From Desulfoscipio geothermicus (GTDB taxonomy: Bacteria; Bacillota; Desulfotomaculia; Desulfotomaculales; Desulfallaceae), in the NCBI GenBank assembly GCA_016841205.1, contig JAENZP010000003.1:230503-294502 (forward strand): DNA of 64,000 nt, read 5' to 3'. This document shows, one piece after another, positions 8,278 to 17,945 of this stretch (the first letter of the stretch is position 1; each line of letters opens with the position of its first letter). Under the pieces are notes generated by a model, which was not told the origin of the DNA, made no database searches, and was given only the letters and a program-made list of their open reading frames with translations. The translations under genes and the position numbers were made by a program.

Positions 8278-9537
8278 TCATCCTTTATTAATAATATCCT
8301 CTAGAATATTGCTGTCATCCCAAGGACCTACACTGGCCATACAAAAATTTTCCGGCTTTAATAATGTTTTTGCCATATCTTTGATATCAATGTCAGATAC
8401 TTCCATAATGCGACTAACAATTTCATCCGGCGATACAACCTTGCCGAGATACAATTGTGACTTACCTAGCCTGCTCATCCTGGTGCTGATACTTTCTAGG
8501 CTAAGCAACAGGTTTCCTTTTAACTGGTCCTTAACCCGCTGCAATTCGGCAGCAGACACCCCGTTTGATTGGATATTGTATATCTCCTTAAAAATTAATT
8601 CCAAGGTCGAGCGAACATTTTGTTTGCTAAGCCCTGTATAGATGCAGAACAAACCGGAATCATGGTATGAACTATGATAGGAATATATCGAATAAACCAG
8701 CCCGCGCTGTTCCCTGATTTCCTGGAAAAGCCGGGAACTTAACCCACCGCCTAAAATGGTGTTAATAATTTGAAGAATATATATCTTTTTATCATCCAAG
8801 GCCAGTCCCTGTGTACCAAGACATATATGTACCTGTTCGTTTTCCTTGGCCCGGCAACCCACCTGGCAGGCGGGCTCTGGTAATGTATAAAGTCTTTCTT
8901 TTTTAGTCCCGGTTAATTTACCAAAGGTATCGTTTAAAGCATTAATAACATTTTGATTATCAAAGCTACCTGCTACAGATATCACCATGTTACCAGGGCT
9001 GTAATACTTGTGGTAAAAGGATAGTAATTGTTCACGGGATAATCTCTGTACGGTTTTTTCATAACCGCTGATCGGCCTGCCTAGCGGATGTGACTGCCAA
9101 ATAGTACTAGCGATAACATCATGCACCAATTCATCCGGAGCATCTTCGTACATTTTTATCTCTTCAACAATTACATTTCGCTCCCGGTCAATATCGGCCT
9201 GGTCAAAACGGGAATTTAGCAGCATATCGCCAAGCAAGTCAACACCCAGTAGAAAATGTTCATCCAACACCCTGGCATAATAACATGTATATTCTTTAGT
9301 AGTAAAGGCGTTTAACTGCCCACCCACAGCATCAAGAGCCTCTGCTATATCTTTAGCGGTACGTTTTTCCGTCCCTTTAAACATTAAATGTTCGATAAAA
9401 TGTGATATACCTGCCAATTCATTACTTTCATCCCGGGAGCCTATATCCACCCACACACCAATGGCCACCGATCGCACATGCGGAATATTCTCCATCAGCA
9501 CCTTGATTCCATTAGCCAGTTCGGCTACCTGTATCAC
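8278..9537 (-). CDS. M16-family zinc peptidase (processing-peptidase-like)
   Basis: 419-residue homologue of Bacillus MlpA/YmxG. The inverted zinc motif HFIEH occupies residues 46-50 with a second metal ligand Glu expected near residue 125 in the RNVIVEEIKMYED segment; the C-terminal M16_C half is present with its R/Y GGGLSSRLFQ region. No signal peptide, so it acts in the cytoplasm. GTG start at 9537 with GGGGG seven bases upstream. Bacillus has the same gene between ylxY and ymxH, exactly as here. The physiological substrate is not known from sequence. Confidence 0.92.
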   Translation of the reverse strand: MIQVAELANGIKVLMENIPHVRSVAIGVWVDIGSRDESNELAGISHFIEHLMFKGTEKRTAKDIAEALDAVGGQLNAFTTKEYTCYYARVLDEHFLLGVDLLGDMLLNSRFDQADIDRERNVIVEEIKMYEDAPDELVHDVIASTIWQSHPLGRPISGYEKTVQRLSREQLLSFYHKYYSPGNMVISVAGSFDNQNVINALNDTFGKLTGTKKERLYTLPEPACQVGCRAKENEQVHICLGTQGLALDDKKIYILQIINTILGGGLSSRLFQEIREQRGLVYSIYSYHSSYHDSGLFCIYTGLSKQNVRSTLELIFKEIYNIQSNGVSAAELQRVKDQLKGNLLLSLESISTRMSRLGKSQLYLGKVVSPDEIVSRIMEVSDIDIKDMAKTLLKPENFCMASVGPWDDSNILEDIINKG

Positions 9538-9637
9538 GCAGTTACCCCCTGTTTATAAAAATCCCCATTACAACAGTATTTTGTTTAACTTCTTGCTGTT
9601 TTAATAAAACTCCTTGTTTTACTAAAACTATTTTTTG

Positions 9638-10783
9638 TTACAGGCATTTTCTTAATTTTGCACCTTCTAAAATAAAAGACATTTTATCGATAGTACAGCC
9701 TGCTACAATATCAGTGGCACCTACTTCATTGCCGTTGAGAAAAACCCTAATTTTACCTAGCGGCTGCCCCTCATATACCGGTGCATTGATATTACGTGAT
9801 AATCTTACTCTTTTTTCAAGACGGTCTGTTCCGTCCACCCGAAAATTGATTGCAATATCATTTACCGCCTTAACCGGAACTGTATCGTTAACCCCGCCGG
9901 TAACCTTAACCCGGTCATACACTGCACCGGCATAAACAGTTTGTATAGTTTTAAATGTGTCAAAGCCGTAGTCCAACAGTCGGCTGGCGTCTTCAAACCG
10001 GTCACTCCCATTTAAAATTACTGTGAGCAAGCGCCTGTCCCCCTTAGTAGCAGAAGCAACCAGGCACTTGCCTGCCGCCAAGGTAGTGCCGGTTTTAACA
10101 CCGTCCGCCCCGGGATAACGCCAAAGTAACTGGTTAGTGTTTTGTAAATAATGGTTTATACCACCCGGTCCTTCAACCACCTGGGCGCGGGTTTTAACTA
10201 TACGGCAAAATACCGGGTCATGCAGGGCATAACGTGCCAGCAAAGCCAAATCAAGGGCGGTGGTATAATGGCCGGGTGCTGGTAAACCATTGGTATTGCA
10301 AAAGCAGGTCTTTTCGGCACCCAGCAGCACCGCCTTTTCATTCATCAAATGCACAAAAGATTCCTCTGTACCAGCCACATGTTCGGCAATGGCCACACAG
10401 GCATCATTGCCGGAATTCAGCAATGCTCCATATAACAGCTGTTCCAGGGTAAGTTTTTCTCCTGGTTCAAGATACATGGAAGATTCCCCAACCGCGGCGG
10501 CCCGGGGACTTACCGTTACGGTGCCTTTGACATCCGCGCCTGCAAGAGCTACCACCGCTGTCATTATTTTAGTCGTACTTGCCATGGGCCTTGGCTCCAT
10601 GTAGTTTTTACCATAAAGAATTTGACCGTTTTCCACATCCAATAATATTGCCGACTGGGCACTAATCTGTGGAGGTTGCTGTTGGTTATTGGCAAGGCCG
10701 GGTGAGGTACCTATAACTGCAGGTAAAAGACAAAAAAATAACACCAATGGCATGGTAATTCTGGTTAAATACAATGGAAACAC
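9638..10783 (-). CDS. D-alanyl-D-alanine carboxypeptidase (DacF-like, penicillin-binding protein)
   Basis: Trims the terminal D-Ala from peptidoglycan stem peptides outside the membrane. Signal peptide at residues 1-31, then the S11 peptidase domain with SxxK (STTK, Ser69-Lys72), SGN at 124-126 and KTG at 230-232; a beta-rich PBP5_C domain follows. The GTG at 10783 is possible, but the GAGGTG covering it is better placed (six bases) for a TTG at 10774, which would give 378 residues. It lies between the YlxY-like deacetylase and the M16 peptidase; DacF-type enzymes act on the spore cortex in Bacillus, so a sporulation role is a reasonable inference. Confidence 0.93.
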   Translation of the reverse strand: MFPLYLTRITMPLVLFFCLLPAVIGTSPGLANNQQQPPQISAQSAILLDVENGQILYGKNYMEPRPMASTTKIMTAVVALAGADVKGTVTVSPRAAAVGESSMYLEPGEKLTLEQLLYGALLNSGNDACVAIAEHVAGTEESFVHLMNEKAVLLGAEKTCFCNTNGLPAPGHYTTALDLALLARYALHDPVFCRIVKTRAQVVEGPGGINHYLQNTNQLLWRYPGADGVKTGTTLAAGKCLVASATKGDRRLLTVILNGSDRFEDASRLLDYGFDTFKTIQTVYAGAVYDRVKVTGGVNDTVPVKAVNDIAINFRVDGTDRLEKRVRLSRNINAPVYEGQPLGKIRVFLNGNEVGATDIVAGCTIDKMSFILEGAKLRKCL

Positions 10784-10828
10784 CTCATCTTTGAATAATA
10801 ATATTTGTGTTAGGTTTTCCCATTATGT

Positions 10829-11503
10829 TTAGTTTTTATTAGGAAATTGTTTCAACATCTTTCCTACAGTAGTTAATTGAAAACCCTGTTCCTTTAAACC
10901 GTCAATAATGCCAGGTAGTGCGCTTACAGTAGGTGCAGTTGGATGCATGAGCACAATAGCACCGTTTTCCATTTTGTTTAAAACACGTTCACTGATGACC
11001 TCCGGGGCGGGACGCTGCCAATCAACAGTATCAATACTCCAAAGCACCGTACGATAGCCCAATTCCTGCGCAGCCTCTAATACCGCCGGTCCCCTTTCTC
11101 CATAAGGAGGAGCATATAACCGAGGTTTTTTACCTGTAATATCAAAAATTATTTTTTCGGCTTTGCTTATATCCTGCAAGTTTTCCTGCAGGGATATATT
11201 GTCAGGATGCGGGTGGGAATAACCGTGGCTGCCAATTTCATGGCCCTGGCTAGATATTTTTTTCACCAGTTGGGGAAATTTTTCCGCCCAAGTACCACCA
11301 ATAAAAAATGTCGCTTTAACATTTTTTTCTTTCAAAATTTCCAACATCTGACTCATATATTCCTCACCCCAAAACACATTACATGTTAGCGCCATAGCCT
11401 TCACATTTTCATCACCCTGGTAAATAGGTTCAACAATAGCAGTAGCGGCGACATGCTCACGGGAATAAACCGCCCATAATATAAAGGTCCCTATACTGAC
11501 CAA
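10829..11503 (-). CDS. YlxY-type polysaccharide deacetylase-like protein
   Basis: NodB-homology domain protein anchored by an N-terminal hydrophobic segment. The SHGYSHPHP zinc-ligand motif near residue 97 is present. The usual TFDD at the start of the fold is replaced by TCNVFWGEE, so the catalytic first Asp is missing, as in the YlxY subfamily; deacetylase activity is therefore doubtful. The printed start is a TTG at 11503 with no ribosome binding site. Upstream the frame is open to an AAGGAGG at about 11556-11562, followed eight bases on by an in-frame ATA at 11548; that start would add a basic FNRRRVIKY segment and complete a signal anchor. The true start is probably there. Confidence 0.85.
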   Translation of the reverse strand: MVSIGTFILWAVYSREHVAATAIVEPIYQGDENVKAMALTCNVFWGEEYMSQMLEILKEKNVKATFFIGGTWAEKFPQLVKKISSQGHEIGSHGYSHPHPDNISLQENLQDISKAEKIIFDITGKKPRLYAPPYGERGPAVLEAAQELGYRTVLWSIDTVDWQRPAPEVISERVLNKMENGAIVLMHPTAPTVSALPGIIDGLKEQGFQLTTVGKMLKQFPNKN

Positions 11504-11615
11504 TAAAAAATATTTTATAACCCGCCTGCGATTAAATAAGATAAATATATACTTTCCCTCCTTACGTAAATTATTTTACATAATACTTATGCACCATAAC
11601 TTATGAAAATGCTGT

Positions 11616-11646
11616 AAAAAAAATAAAACCCCTTTTTTTTAGGGGT
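11616..11646 (-). terminator. rho-independent terminator after pnp
   Basis: ACCCCT and AGGGGT arms around an A-rich loop, followed on the minus strand by TTTATTTTTTT. It sits just after the pnp stop and ends the rpsO-pnp transcript. Confidence 0.8.
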
Positions 11647-11654
11647 ATAGTAAA

Positions 11655-13889
11655 TTAGCTTGTTCTATTATTTGATGATCGGCGTTGGCTGCGCTGAGGG
11701 CGCCGGTTATCCCTATTATCCCTTGGCCTTTCTTTGTTTTCCATACCTTCTGGAACCGGTAACAAATCTTTATGGGACAGTTTTAATCTACCTTGATTGT
11801 CGTAACCAATCACTTTAACTTCTAACATTTCCCCTTCGTTGACCACATCTTCCACTTTGTTAACCCGCTCGTGAGCCAACTGAGAAATATGAACCAAACC
11901 ATCTTTACCTGGTAGGCCTAATACTCCGGGAATTATTTCCACAAAACACCCAAAGTCTGTAATTTTAACCACTTTACCGTTATAAATTTGACCGCTTTCT
12001 ACATCCTTGGTCAGTTTTTCAACGATGGATAAAGCTTTATAACCTGCCTCAGGATTGACGGCAGCTATAAATACTCGCCCATCATCTTCAATATCAATAT
12101 CCACGCCGGTCTCTTCAATAATTTTTTTAATGATTTTACCGCCGGGACCAATTACATCCCTGATTTTATCCGGGTCTATGACAGTTTGAATAATCCTAGG
12201 CGCGTAGGGAGATAAGTCAGTTCTAGGTTTATCAATCACTTCGAGCATTTTCCCCAGAATATGCATTCTTCCCTCATTTGCCTGGCTCAGAGCAAGCTGC
12301 AATATTTCCCGATCAATACCGGCTATTTTAATATCCATTTGCAGGGCGGTAACACCCTTAGCAGTGCCGGCTACCTTAAAGTCCATATCTCCCAAATGAT
12401 CCTCAAGGCCCTGAATATCAGTTAACACTGCAAATTCATCGCCTTCTTTAATCAATCCCATCGCCACCCCGGCCACCGGTGCCTTAATTGGTACACCTGC
12501 ATCCATTAGCGATAAGCAACTGCCACAAACACTTCCCATTGAAGTAGATCCATTACTTTCCAAAACTTCTGATACAACTCTTATCGTGTAAGGAAACTTT
12601 TCCTCAGACGGAATCATTGGCTCTAGAGCACGCTCAGCCAACGCGCCATGGCCGATTTCCCGCCTGCCCGGCGAGCGCATCGGCTTGGTTTCCCCGGTAC
12701 TGAATGGTGGAAAATTATAATGGTGCATATAGCGTTTTGTTTCTTCAATACCCAGACCGTCAAGTTTTTGTTCTTCTGATATAGCCCCTAAGGTTACAAT
12801 AGAAAGCACCTGGGTCTGCCCCCGGGTAAAAAGACCCGAACCGTGTGTGCGTGGTAAAATACCTACCTCAACGCTAACGGGTCGCACTTCGTTAAGTGCC
12901 CTGCCGTCAACGCGCACCCGGTCAACTAAAATAAAGCGGCGAACTACTTTCTTCTCCACACTTTCGATAATATTAGCAATGGCTTTATCTTGATCGGGGT
13001 ACTCTTCCAGCAATTCCGTGGCAAGCTTATCTTTCACCCCATCAAGCAAATCTTCTCTCTCTTTTTTGGATAACTGCTTAACAATACCTTCTTGCACTGC
13101 ATTCTTGATATCCTCGGTAACCCTTGACATAATAGCGTTTTCCAACTCTTCTTCAATGAGCGTCAATTCAGGGTTATATTTCTCTTTGGCCAAGCCCATG
13201 GCCAGCGCCTCGATACGAAAAGATTCGATAAATTCCACAATTTCCTTAACCTTTTCATGCCCGAAAATAATGGCATCCAGCATATCGTTCTCCGGGACTT
13301 CTTTGGCGCCCGCCTCCACCATCATTACGGCGTCCCTAGTACCGGCAACCACCAAATGCATATCACTTTTTTCCGCATCGGCTATATTGGGGTTAATAAT
13401 GAGTTTATTATCCACCCGGCCCACAATAACACCACCAATGGGCCCATTAAAAGGAATATTTGAAATATGCAGGGCAGCCGAAGCCCCTACCATGGCAGCC
13501 ATTTCCGGGGGATCATCCTTGCCTACCGATAAAACCAGAGCAATAACCTGCACATCATTACGCATACCCTTGGGAAACAAAGGACGGATAGGCCGGTCAA
13601 TCAACCGCGCCGTTAGAGTGGCCTTTTCACTGGGCCGCCCCTCCCTTTTAATAAAACCACCGGGTATTTTGCCCACTGCATAAAGGCGTTCTTCGTAATC
13701 ACAAGTGAGTGGAAAAAAGTCAATCCCTTCCCTGGCATACAGGGACATAGTGGCATTAACCAGTACCACGGTATCGCCATAACGAACCAGCACGGCACCT
13801 CCGGCCTGTTTGGCCACCCTGCCTGTTTCTATGGTCATTTGTCTGCCGCCGACTTCAATACTTTTCGATAACATTTTTTGTTGCTGCAT
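11655..13889 (-). CDS. pnp: polyribonucleotide nucleotidyltransferase (PNPase)
   Basis: Phosphorolytic 3'-5' exoribonuclease of mRNA decay. Two RNase PH domains separated by an alpha-helical region, then KH ([16 protein letters not shown] near residue 555) and S1 domains, and a basic Arg/Asn tail. From ATG 13889 the length is 744 residues, somewhat longer than Bacillus PnpA because of that tail. The frame is open to an ATG at 13943; 13889 is preferred as it matches the family N-terminus, although its ribosome binding site is poor. The leader is odd (see findings): a perfect AAGGAGG at 13931-13937 has no start at normal distance and is followed by a hairpin, and a ten-codon leader frame precedes it. 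Confidence 0.96.
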   Translation of the reverse strand: MQQQKMLSKSIEVGGRQMTIETGRVAKQAGGAVLVRYGDTVVLVNATMSLYAREGIDFFPLTCDYEERLYAVGKIPGGFIKREGRPSEKATLTARLIDRPIRPLFPKGMRNDVQVIALVLSVGKDDPPEMAAMVGASAALHISNIPFNGPIGGVIVGRVDNKLIINPNIADAEKSDMHLVVAGTRDAVMMVEAGAKEVPENDMLDAIIFGHEKVKEIVEFIESFRIEALAMGLAKEKYNPELTLIEEELENAIMSRVTEDIKNAVQEGIVKQLSKKEREDLLDGVKDKLATELLEEYPDQDKAIANIIESVEKKVVRRFILVDRVRVDGRALNEVRPVSVEVGILPRTHGSGLFTRGQTQVLSIVTLGAISEEQKLDGLGIEETKRYMHHYNFPPFSTGETKPMRSPGRREIGHGALAERALEPMIPSEEKFPYTIRVVSEVLESNGSTSMGSVCGSCLSLMDAGVPIKAPVAGVAMGLIKEGDEFAVLTDIQGLEDHLGDMDFKVAGTAKGVTALQMDIKIAGIDREILQLALSQANEGRMHILGKMLEVIDKPRTDLSPYAPRIIQTVIDPDKIRDVIGPGGKIIKKIIEETGVDIDIEDDGRVFIAAVNPEAGYKALSIVEKLTKDVESGQIYNGKVVKITDFGCFVEIIPGVLGLPGKDGLVHISQLAHERVNKVEDVVNEGEMLEVKVIGYDNQGRLKLSHKDLLPVPEGMENKERPRDNRDNRRPQRSQRRSSNNRTS

Positions 13890-13902
13890 ATCCTGCTTAA
13901 AT

Positions 13903-13926
13903 CCGGCTCTAAAAAAAAGGAACCGG
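13903..13926 (-). promoter_or_regulatory. hairpin in the pnp leader
   Basis: CCGGTTC and GAGCCGG arms (one G-U pair) around a ten-base U-rich loop lie between an AAGGAGG at 13931-13937 and the likely pnp start. The position suggests a structure that controls ribosome access or RNase processing; this is inference. Confidence 0.4.
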
Positions 13927-13952
13927 TATACCTCCTTCCTCATCCAGTCAAG

Positions 13953-13985
13953 TTACTTAGGGCTGGTAGAAATTACTTTAATCAT
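13953..13985 (-). CDS. possible 10-residue leader peptide upstream of pnp
   Basis: ATG at 13985 with GAGG seven bases upstream opens a frame of ten codons (MIKVISTSPK) ending in TAA. It precedes the pnp hairpin. It could be a translated leader or chance; there is no family to compare with. Confidence 0.25.
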   Translation of the reverse strand: MIKVISTSPK

Positions 13986-14065
13986 AAAAAAACCTCATTC
14001 TACATATTTAGTAGTATATCCTGCCTAAAATAAAAAAAATACATGATTTTTTTATTATTTGTATA

Positions 14066-14095
14066 AAATAAAGCGGGTATATATCCCGCTTTATT
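14066..14095 (-). terminator. terminator after rpsO
   Basis: AATAAAGCGGG and CCCGCTTTATT arms overlap the rpsO stop codon and are followed by a T-rich stretch on the minus strand. The T run is interrupted, so read-through into pnp is likely. Confidence 0.7.
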
Positions 14096-14360
14096 TGCGC
14101 AATCCCAGTCTTTCAATTAATACACGGTATCGATTAAAATCCCGGCCTTTCAAATAGTTTAACAAAGCCCGGCGCTGGCCAACCATTTTAAGTAGCCCAC
14201 GCCTGGAATGATGGTCTTTTTTATGGATCTTGAGATGCTCTGTCAGGTCGTTGATCCGTCTGGTCAAGATAGCCACCTGTACTTCGGGGGATCCAGTATC
14301 GTTTTCATGCAACTTAAAACTATCAATAACAGACTGTTTATCCGGCACCGATAATGCCAC
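14091..14360 (-). CDS. rpsO: 30S ribosomal protein S15
   Basis: Primary 16S rRNA-binding protein of the small subunit platform. From GTG 14360 the product is 89 residues, the standard S15 length, with the [12 protein letters not shown] rRNA-binding motif near residue 40. The GTG has a near-perfect AAGGAGGTGA eight bases upstream; the longer frame to 14399 adds residues that no S15 has. It lies upstream of pnp as in most bacteria. Confidence 0.98.
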   Translation of the reverse strand: MALSVPDKQSVIDSFKLHENDTGSPEVQVAILTRRINDLTEHLKIHKKDHHSRRGLLKMVGQRRALLNYLKGRDFNRYRVLIERLGLRK

Positions 14361-14455
14361 AGGGTTCACCTCCTTTATATTATAATCGCTGCTAGCCAAG
14401 CTAATCGTCGGAGATAAACGAGTTCCCTAGCTAACAGTTCACATATTTAAAATTA

Positions 14456-14683
14456 TCATTTGCCTATCACAGTAATCACCAACCGCCCGCCGGATATATC
14501 CTTAGCAACAACATCAAACATACGTCCTGACTTAGCAAAAAATCCTCTAAAGCGGGTAGCTGTAGGTATACGACCAGGTATACCGTTGGTGGCAGCTATA
14601 ATATCAGCGACCGTAATTTTATCCTGACGATAATCACGCAATCGCTTACGCGCATGTTCGGTAATAATCACATTCATTTCCAT
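14456..14683 (-). CDS. small basic protein, DUF4258-like
   Basis: 75 residues. After a few residues comes a VIITEHARKRL segment, then a central beta-rich part with RFRGFFAKSGR, and a hydrophobic ITVIGK end. The pattern resembles DUF4258/RelE-fold small proteins, but the match is by eye only. The ATG at 14683 lies six bases after the stop of the acidic 74-residue gene and has little ribosome binding site, suggesting coupled translation. An ATG at 14677 is an alternative. Confidence 0.5.
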   Translation of the reverse strand: MEMNVIITEHARKRLRDYRQDKITVADIIAATNGIPGRIPTATRFRGFFAKSGRMFDVVAKDISGGRLVITVIGK

Positions 14684-14689
14684 GTTATT

Positions 14690-14914
14690 TTAATTAGCCC
14701 CTGTCTGGCAGGTTAGTTCATCTTCTTCCTGCGCCAAAAATGCATACAAAGCATCCTGAAAGGCGGCTATTTGAGCATCTTCTTCTGTGTCTGCCTGTAA
14801 ATATATTTTTTCCAATTCTTTTTTTAAATTCTGAAAGTCCTCGCTCAAACAAATCAGTGCGATATGATTTAACCATTTTTTAATTTCCTCTTCCGGTAAA
14901 TCGATCTTGGACAC
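14690..14914 (-). CDS. small acidic protein of unknown function
   Basis: 74 residues, strongly acidic and probably all helical, with no recognised motif. GTG start at 14914 preceded by a run of G. It is the first gene after the promoter at 14991-15019 and is followed six bases on by the basic DUF4258-like gene. The acidic/basic pair with tight coupling is reminiscent of an antitoxin-toxin arrangement but nothing else supports that. Confidence 0.5.
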   Translation of the reverse strand: MSKIDLPEEEIKKWLNHIALICLSEDFQNLKKELEKIYLQADTEEDAQIAAFQDALYAFLAQEEDELTCQTGAN

Positions 14915-14990
14915 CCCCGTTAATGAAAAGTCTCATTTCTAGAGGGACGTTTACTGATTGGGTAACAAAACCGTTTTTGATTATAAATAC

Positions 14991-15019
14991 ATTGTAGCAT
15001 ATTCAACCTGACAAGTAAA
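14991..15019 (-). promoter_or_regulatory. extended -10 promoter upstream of the small-gene pair and rpsO
   Basis: Minus-strand TTTACT and TACAAT separated by 17 bases, with TG one base before the -10. It lies 77 bases upstream of the GTG at 14914. Confidence 0.45.
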
Positions 15020-15074
15020 CTTAGTAAGAAATAGCATACCCTGGTGAGCATCAACTTGCAACACCCGGTTACGA

Positions 15075-16013
15075 TTATATAGTATTGGTTAAATCAGTGC
15101 GGGCTTCATATATATCCTTTTGAATCTGTTCAATTAACTCTCCAACCGTGTTAAACTTTTTTTCATTGCGCAGCCGCCTAATAAAATATACCTTAATAAC
15201 CTTTCCGTACAAATCACCACTAAAATCCAGCAAATGCACTTCAATATTTCTAACGAAGGAGTTATTATGAAAAGTAGGCTTAACACCGATATTTGCCACC
15301 CCTCCCCAGTTATGCCCATCCACATCAACTTTCACTGAGTATACGCCATTGGCGGGCACCAACAAGTTATGGTCGACATCTATATTGGCTGTGGGAAAAC
15401 CTAGAGTATTGCCGCGTCTTTCGCCATAAACCACGGTACCCTCAGTTACAGGGCTGTAGCCAAGATATTTCCTGGCCTCGGATATCTCCCCATCAGCCAG
15501 CAGACTTCTTATCAGTGTACTGCTAACCGGTTGACCTTCAATACTAACCGGCTGTAATACCTCCACATCAAAACCAAGTTTTTCACCGTATTCCTTTAAT
15601 AGTTCCGGGGTACCCTGCCCCTTATATCCAAAAGTATAGTTATAACCAACCAAAACAGCACGCACCGCCAGCTGTTCATGTAAAACCTGCTTTATAAAAT
15701 CCTCAGGACTCAAGCGAGCAAACTCCGGGGAAAAAGGTATCCACAGAAGCACCTCTACTCCTAGCGTGGCAAACATATCCCTTTTCACATCCGGCGGTAA
15801 AATCAATGGAGGGGCACCCTGCGGGTTTAATACTGCTAGGGGATGAGGAACAAATGTAAAGACGGCCGGCGTTCCGCCAACCGCTCGCGCTTTAGCCACC
15901 AAATCGCCAATCAACCTCTGATGCCCAAAATGTATACCGTCAAAGTTACCAAGCCCGACTATTATGTCTTTAAATTTATCTTTTAACCCTACCCAGTCTC
16001 TATAAATATACAC
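15075..16013 (-). CDS. ribF: bifunctional riboflavin kinase / FAD synthetase
   Basis: Makes FMN from riboflavin and FAD from FMN. N-terminal nucleotidyltransferase domain with GNFDGIHFGHQ near residue 22 and a later SSTLIRSLL segment; C-terminal flavokinase domain with GNTLGFPTAN near residue 200 and the KPTFHNN segment. 312 residues, the usual size. It lies 26 bp after truB in the standard truB-ribF order. Confidence 0.96.
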   Translation of the reverse strand: MYIYRDWVGLKDKFKDIIVGLGNFDGIHFGHQRLIGDLVAKARAVGGTPAVFTFVPHPLAVLNPQGAPPLILPPDVKRDMFATLGVEVLLWIPFSPEFARLSPEDFIKQVLHEQLAVRAVLVGYNYTFGYKGQGTPELLKEYGEKLGFDVEVLQPVSIEGQPVSSTLIRSLLADGEISEARKYLGYSPVTEGTVVYGERRGNTLGFPTANIDVDHNLLVPANGVYSVKVDVDGHNWGGVANIGVKPTFHNNSFVRNIEVHLLDFSGDLYGKVIKVYFIRRLRNEKKFNTVGELIEQIQKDIYEARTDLTNTI

Positions 16014-16039
16014 TGCTGATATAACCTCCAGATTTGTGT

Positions 16040-16954
16040 TTAAACCAGTACTTTAACCGGTTGAAGTATATATCGCCCCAACGTGTTAGGGTCATTTTTA
16101 ATAACCGCCAGGGCAATTAATACGCCAGCCCTTTCCAGGCGAACCAACTGTTTGACGGCAAACCGGTCTACCAAATCATGCACAGGCAGCGTAATACTAT
16201 TGCCACAGCTAACTGCTTTTGCTAATGAACCTTCAACTGCCACCTCAGGCAAGTATTCCAGTGCTTTTCCCATTGGCACCAGTAATGTATCCACATCCCG
16301 CCCGTTAAGCTCGATCAACTGCTCAAGGATAACAGCATCCTCCAACGTAAAAACTCCTACCCGGGTGCGTAATAAAAATGACATATAAGCGCCACAACCC
16401 AGCATTTCCCCTAGGTCATGGCAAATTGTTCGTATATATGTGCCCGCGGAACAATTAATATGCAAAATAGCCTTGGGAAATGCGGAGTCTTTATGAAAAT
16501 CAATCAGCTTAATTTCACTTATGTAAACAGAACGCGGGTCCCTCTCCACATCAATACCAGCCCTGGCCAGCTCATAAAGCTTCTTACCATGATGTTTGAT
16601 GGCCGATGTCATTGGTGGTATTTGCTTAATCCAGCCTGTAAAACTCTTAAGCGTTTGCTCTACATCATTGGCACTAAAACCATGAACGCCATCCGATTTA
16701 ATGACGTCACCAAAGGAATCCTGAGTAGAAGTAGATTTACCAAAGGTTACTTCCGCCCGGTAGCATTTACTATCCTTCAAGAACTGAATAATCTTAGTAG
16801 CCTTTCCCAGACAAACGGGCAATACACCTGCAGCCCCTGGATCCAGGGTACCCGTATGCCCAGCTTTTTTTTGACCTGTGACCTTGCGAATAAAGCTTAC
16901 CACATCATGACTGGTCATACCCGGCGGTTTTAGGACATTTAAAATGCCATCCAT
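16040..16954 (-). CDS. truB: tRNA pseudouridine(55) synthase
   Basis: Forms pseudouridine 55 in the T loop of tRNAs. Catalytic Asp in GTLDPGAAGVLP near residue 37 and the KPPGMTSHDVV opening; a PUA-like C-terminal extension completes 304 residues. The ATG at 16954 is preferred over 16963 because AAAGG lies nine bases upstream and it immediately follows the nrnA stop. Confidence 0.96.
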   Translation of the reverse strand: MDGILNVLKPPGMTSHDVVSFIRKVTGQKKAGHTGTLDPGAAGVLPVCLGKATKIIQFLKDSKCYRAEVTFGKSTSTQDSFGDVIKSDGVHGFSANDVEQTLKSFTGWIKQIPPMTSAIKHHGKKLYELARAGIDVERDPRSVYISEIKLIDFHKDSAFPKAILHINCSAGTYIRTICHDLGEMLGCGAYMSFLLRTRVGVFTLEDAVILEQLIELNGRDVDTLLVPMGKALEYLPEVAVEGSLAKAVSCGNSITLPVHDLVDRFAVKQLVRLERAGVLIALAVIKNDPNTLGRYILQPVKVLV

Positions 16955-16955
16955 A

Positions 16956-17945
16956 TTATTCATCCTTTAAGGCAGCCAATGCAGCTTGCAGCAACTGGTT
17001 TTTGATATCCTCCAAATCACCTTTCATCAAACAACCAGCCGCCCTTGGATGCCCGCCCCCTCCATAATGGGCTGCCAGTTTGTTGACATCCAAATAATAC
17101 TTGGATCTTAAGCTGACCTTATATTGGCCATCCTCCAGTTCGCGGAAAAACAAAGCAAGTTCCACACCTTTAATCATGCGCGGGTAGTCTATCACGCCGT
17201 CCACATGTTCATCAAATGCGTTTAAAATGTGCAGCGTATCCCTTTTTATAAACATCCAGGCCACCCTGCCACAGTCGCTTATATACAGCGTTTGTAAAAC
17301 GGCGCTTAATACTTGCAGGCTAACCAGTGGCTTTTCTTCATATAATAGTTTATTAATCCGTGCCGCAGGAACCCCCCGTTTCATTAAATTAGCTGTTCTA
17401 AGGTGTGTCTCGCTGCTCGTGTTATCATAGCAAAAAGAGCCGGTATCGGTAACAATAGCTACATACAAACAGGTGGCTATATCTTCATCAATAACCACCG
17501 GTAACAGGGGTAGAAAATCGTAAACAATTTCACCCACAGCCGCATTAGCAGGCAAATTTATATACACATTACCAAAGACAGCAGAGCCGGCATGGTGATC
17601 TAAAACGACCACCCGGCCCGCCTGGCCGAGCAATTCCTGAAAATGCCCCAACCGGTCGGGCACCGAGCAATCCACGCTAACAAATAAATCAAATCGCCAT
17701 CGTTGATCAAGCTCTACCCGCACTTCACCTGCACTAGGTAAAAAAGCATACAAATCCGGCACCGGGTCGGGACTATAAAATACTACTTTTTTGCCCATTT
17801 TCCGAAGAGCCAACCCCAGGGCCAGCATAGTCCCTAGACAATCACCGTCGGGCATAACGTGGCCGCAAAGCGCTATCTTTTCCGCTTTATTTAGCTCATT
17901 AACCATCGCGGAAAAAAGTTGTTGTTTATCTCCTTTATCACACAT
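16956..17945 (-). CDS. nrnA: DHH-family bifunctional oligoribonuclease / PAP phosphatase
   Basis: Degrades short RNA oligomers and 3'-phosphoadenosine 5'-phosphate. The 329-residue product has an [10 protein letters not shown] motif, [10 protein letters not shown], the LDHHAGS signature near residue 115 and the C-terminal [10 protein letters not shown] of the DHHA1 domain. The frame is open to 18032, but the ATG at 17945 overlaps the end of rbfA by 8 bp, matches the family start and is the likely one. Position between rbfA and truB is common in clostridia. Confidence 0.93.
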   Translation of the reverse strand: MCDKGDKQQLFSAMVNELNKAEKIALCGHVMPDGDCLGTMLALGLALRKMGKKVVFYSPDPVPDLYAFLPSAGEVRVELDQRWRFDLFVSVDCSVPDRLGHFQELLGQAGRVVVLDHHAGSAVFGNVYINLPANAAVGEIVYDFLPLLPVVIDEDIATCLYVAIVTDTGSFCYDNTSSETHLRTANLMKRGVPAARINKLLYEEKPLVSLQVLSAVLQTLYISDCGRVAWMFIKRDTLHILNAFDEHVDGVIDYPRMIKGVELALFFRELEDGQYKVSLRSKYYLDVNKLAAHYGGGGHPRAAGCLMKGDLEDIKNQLLQAALAALKDE

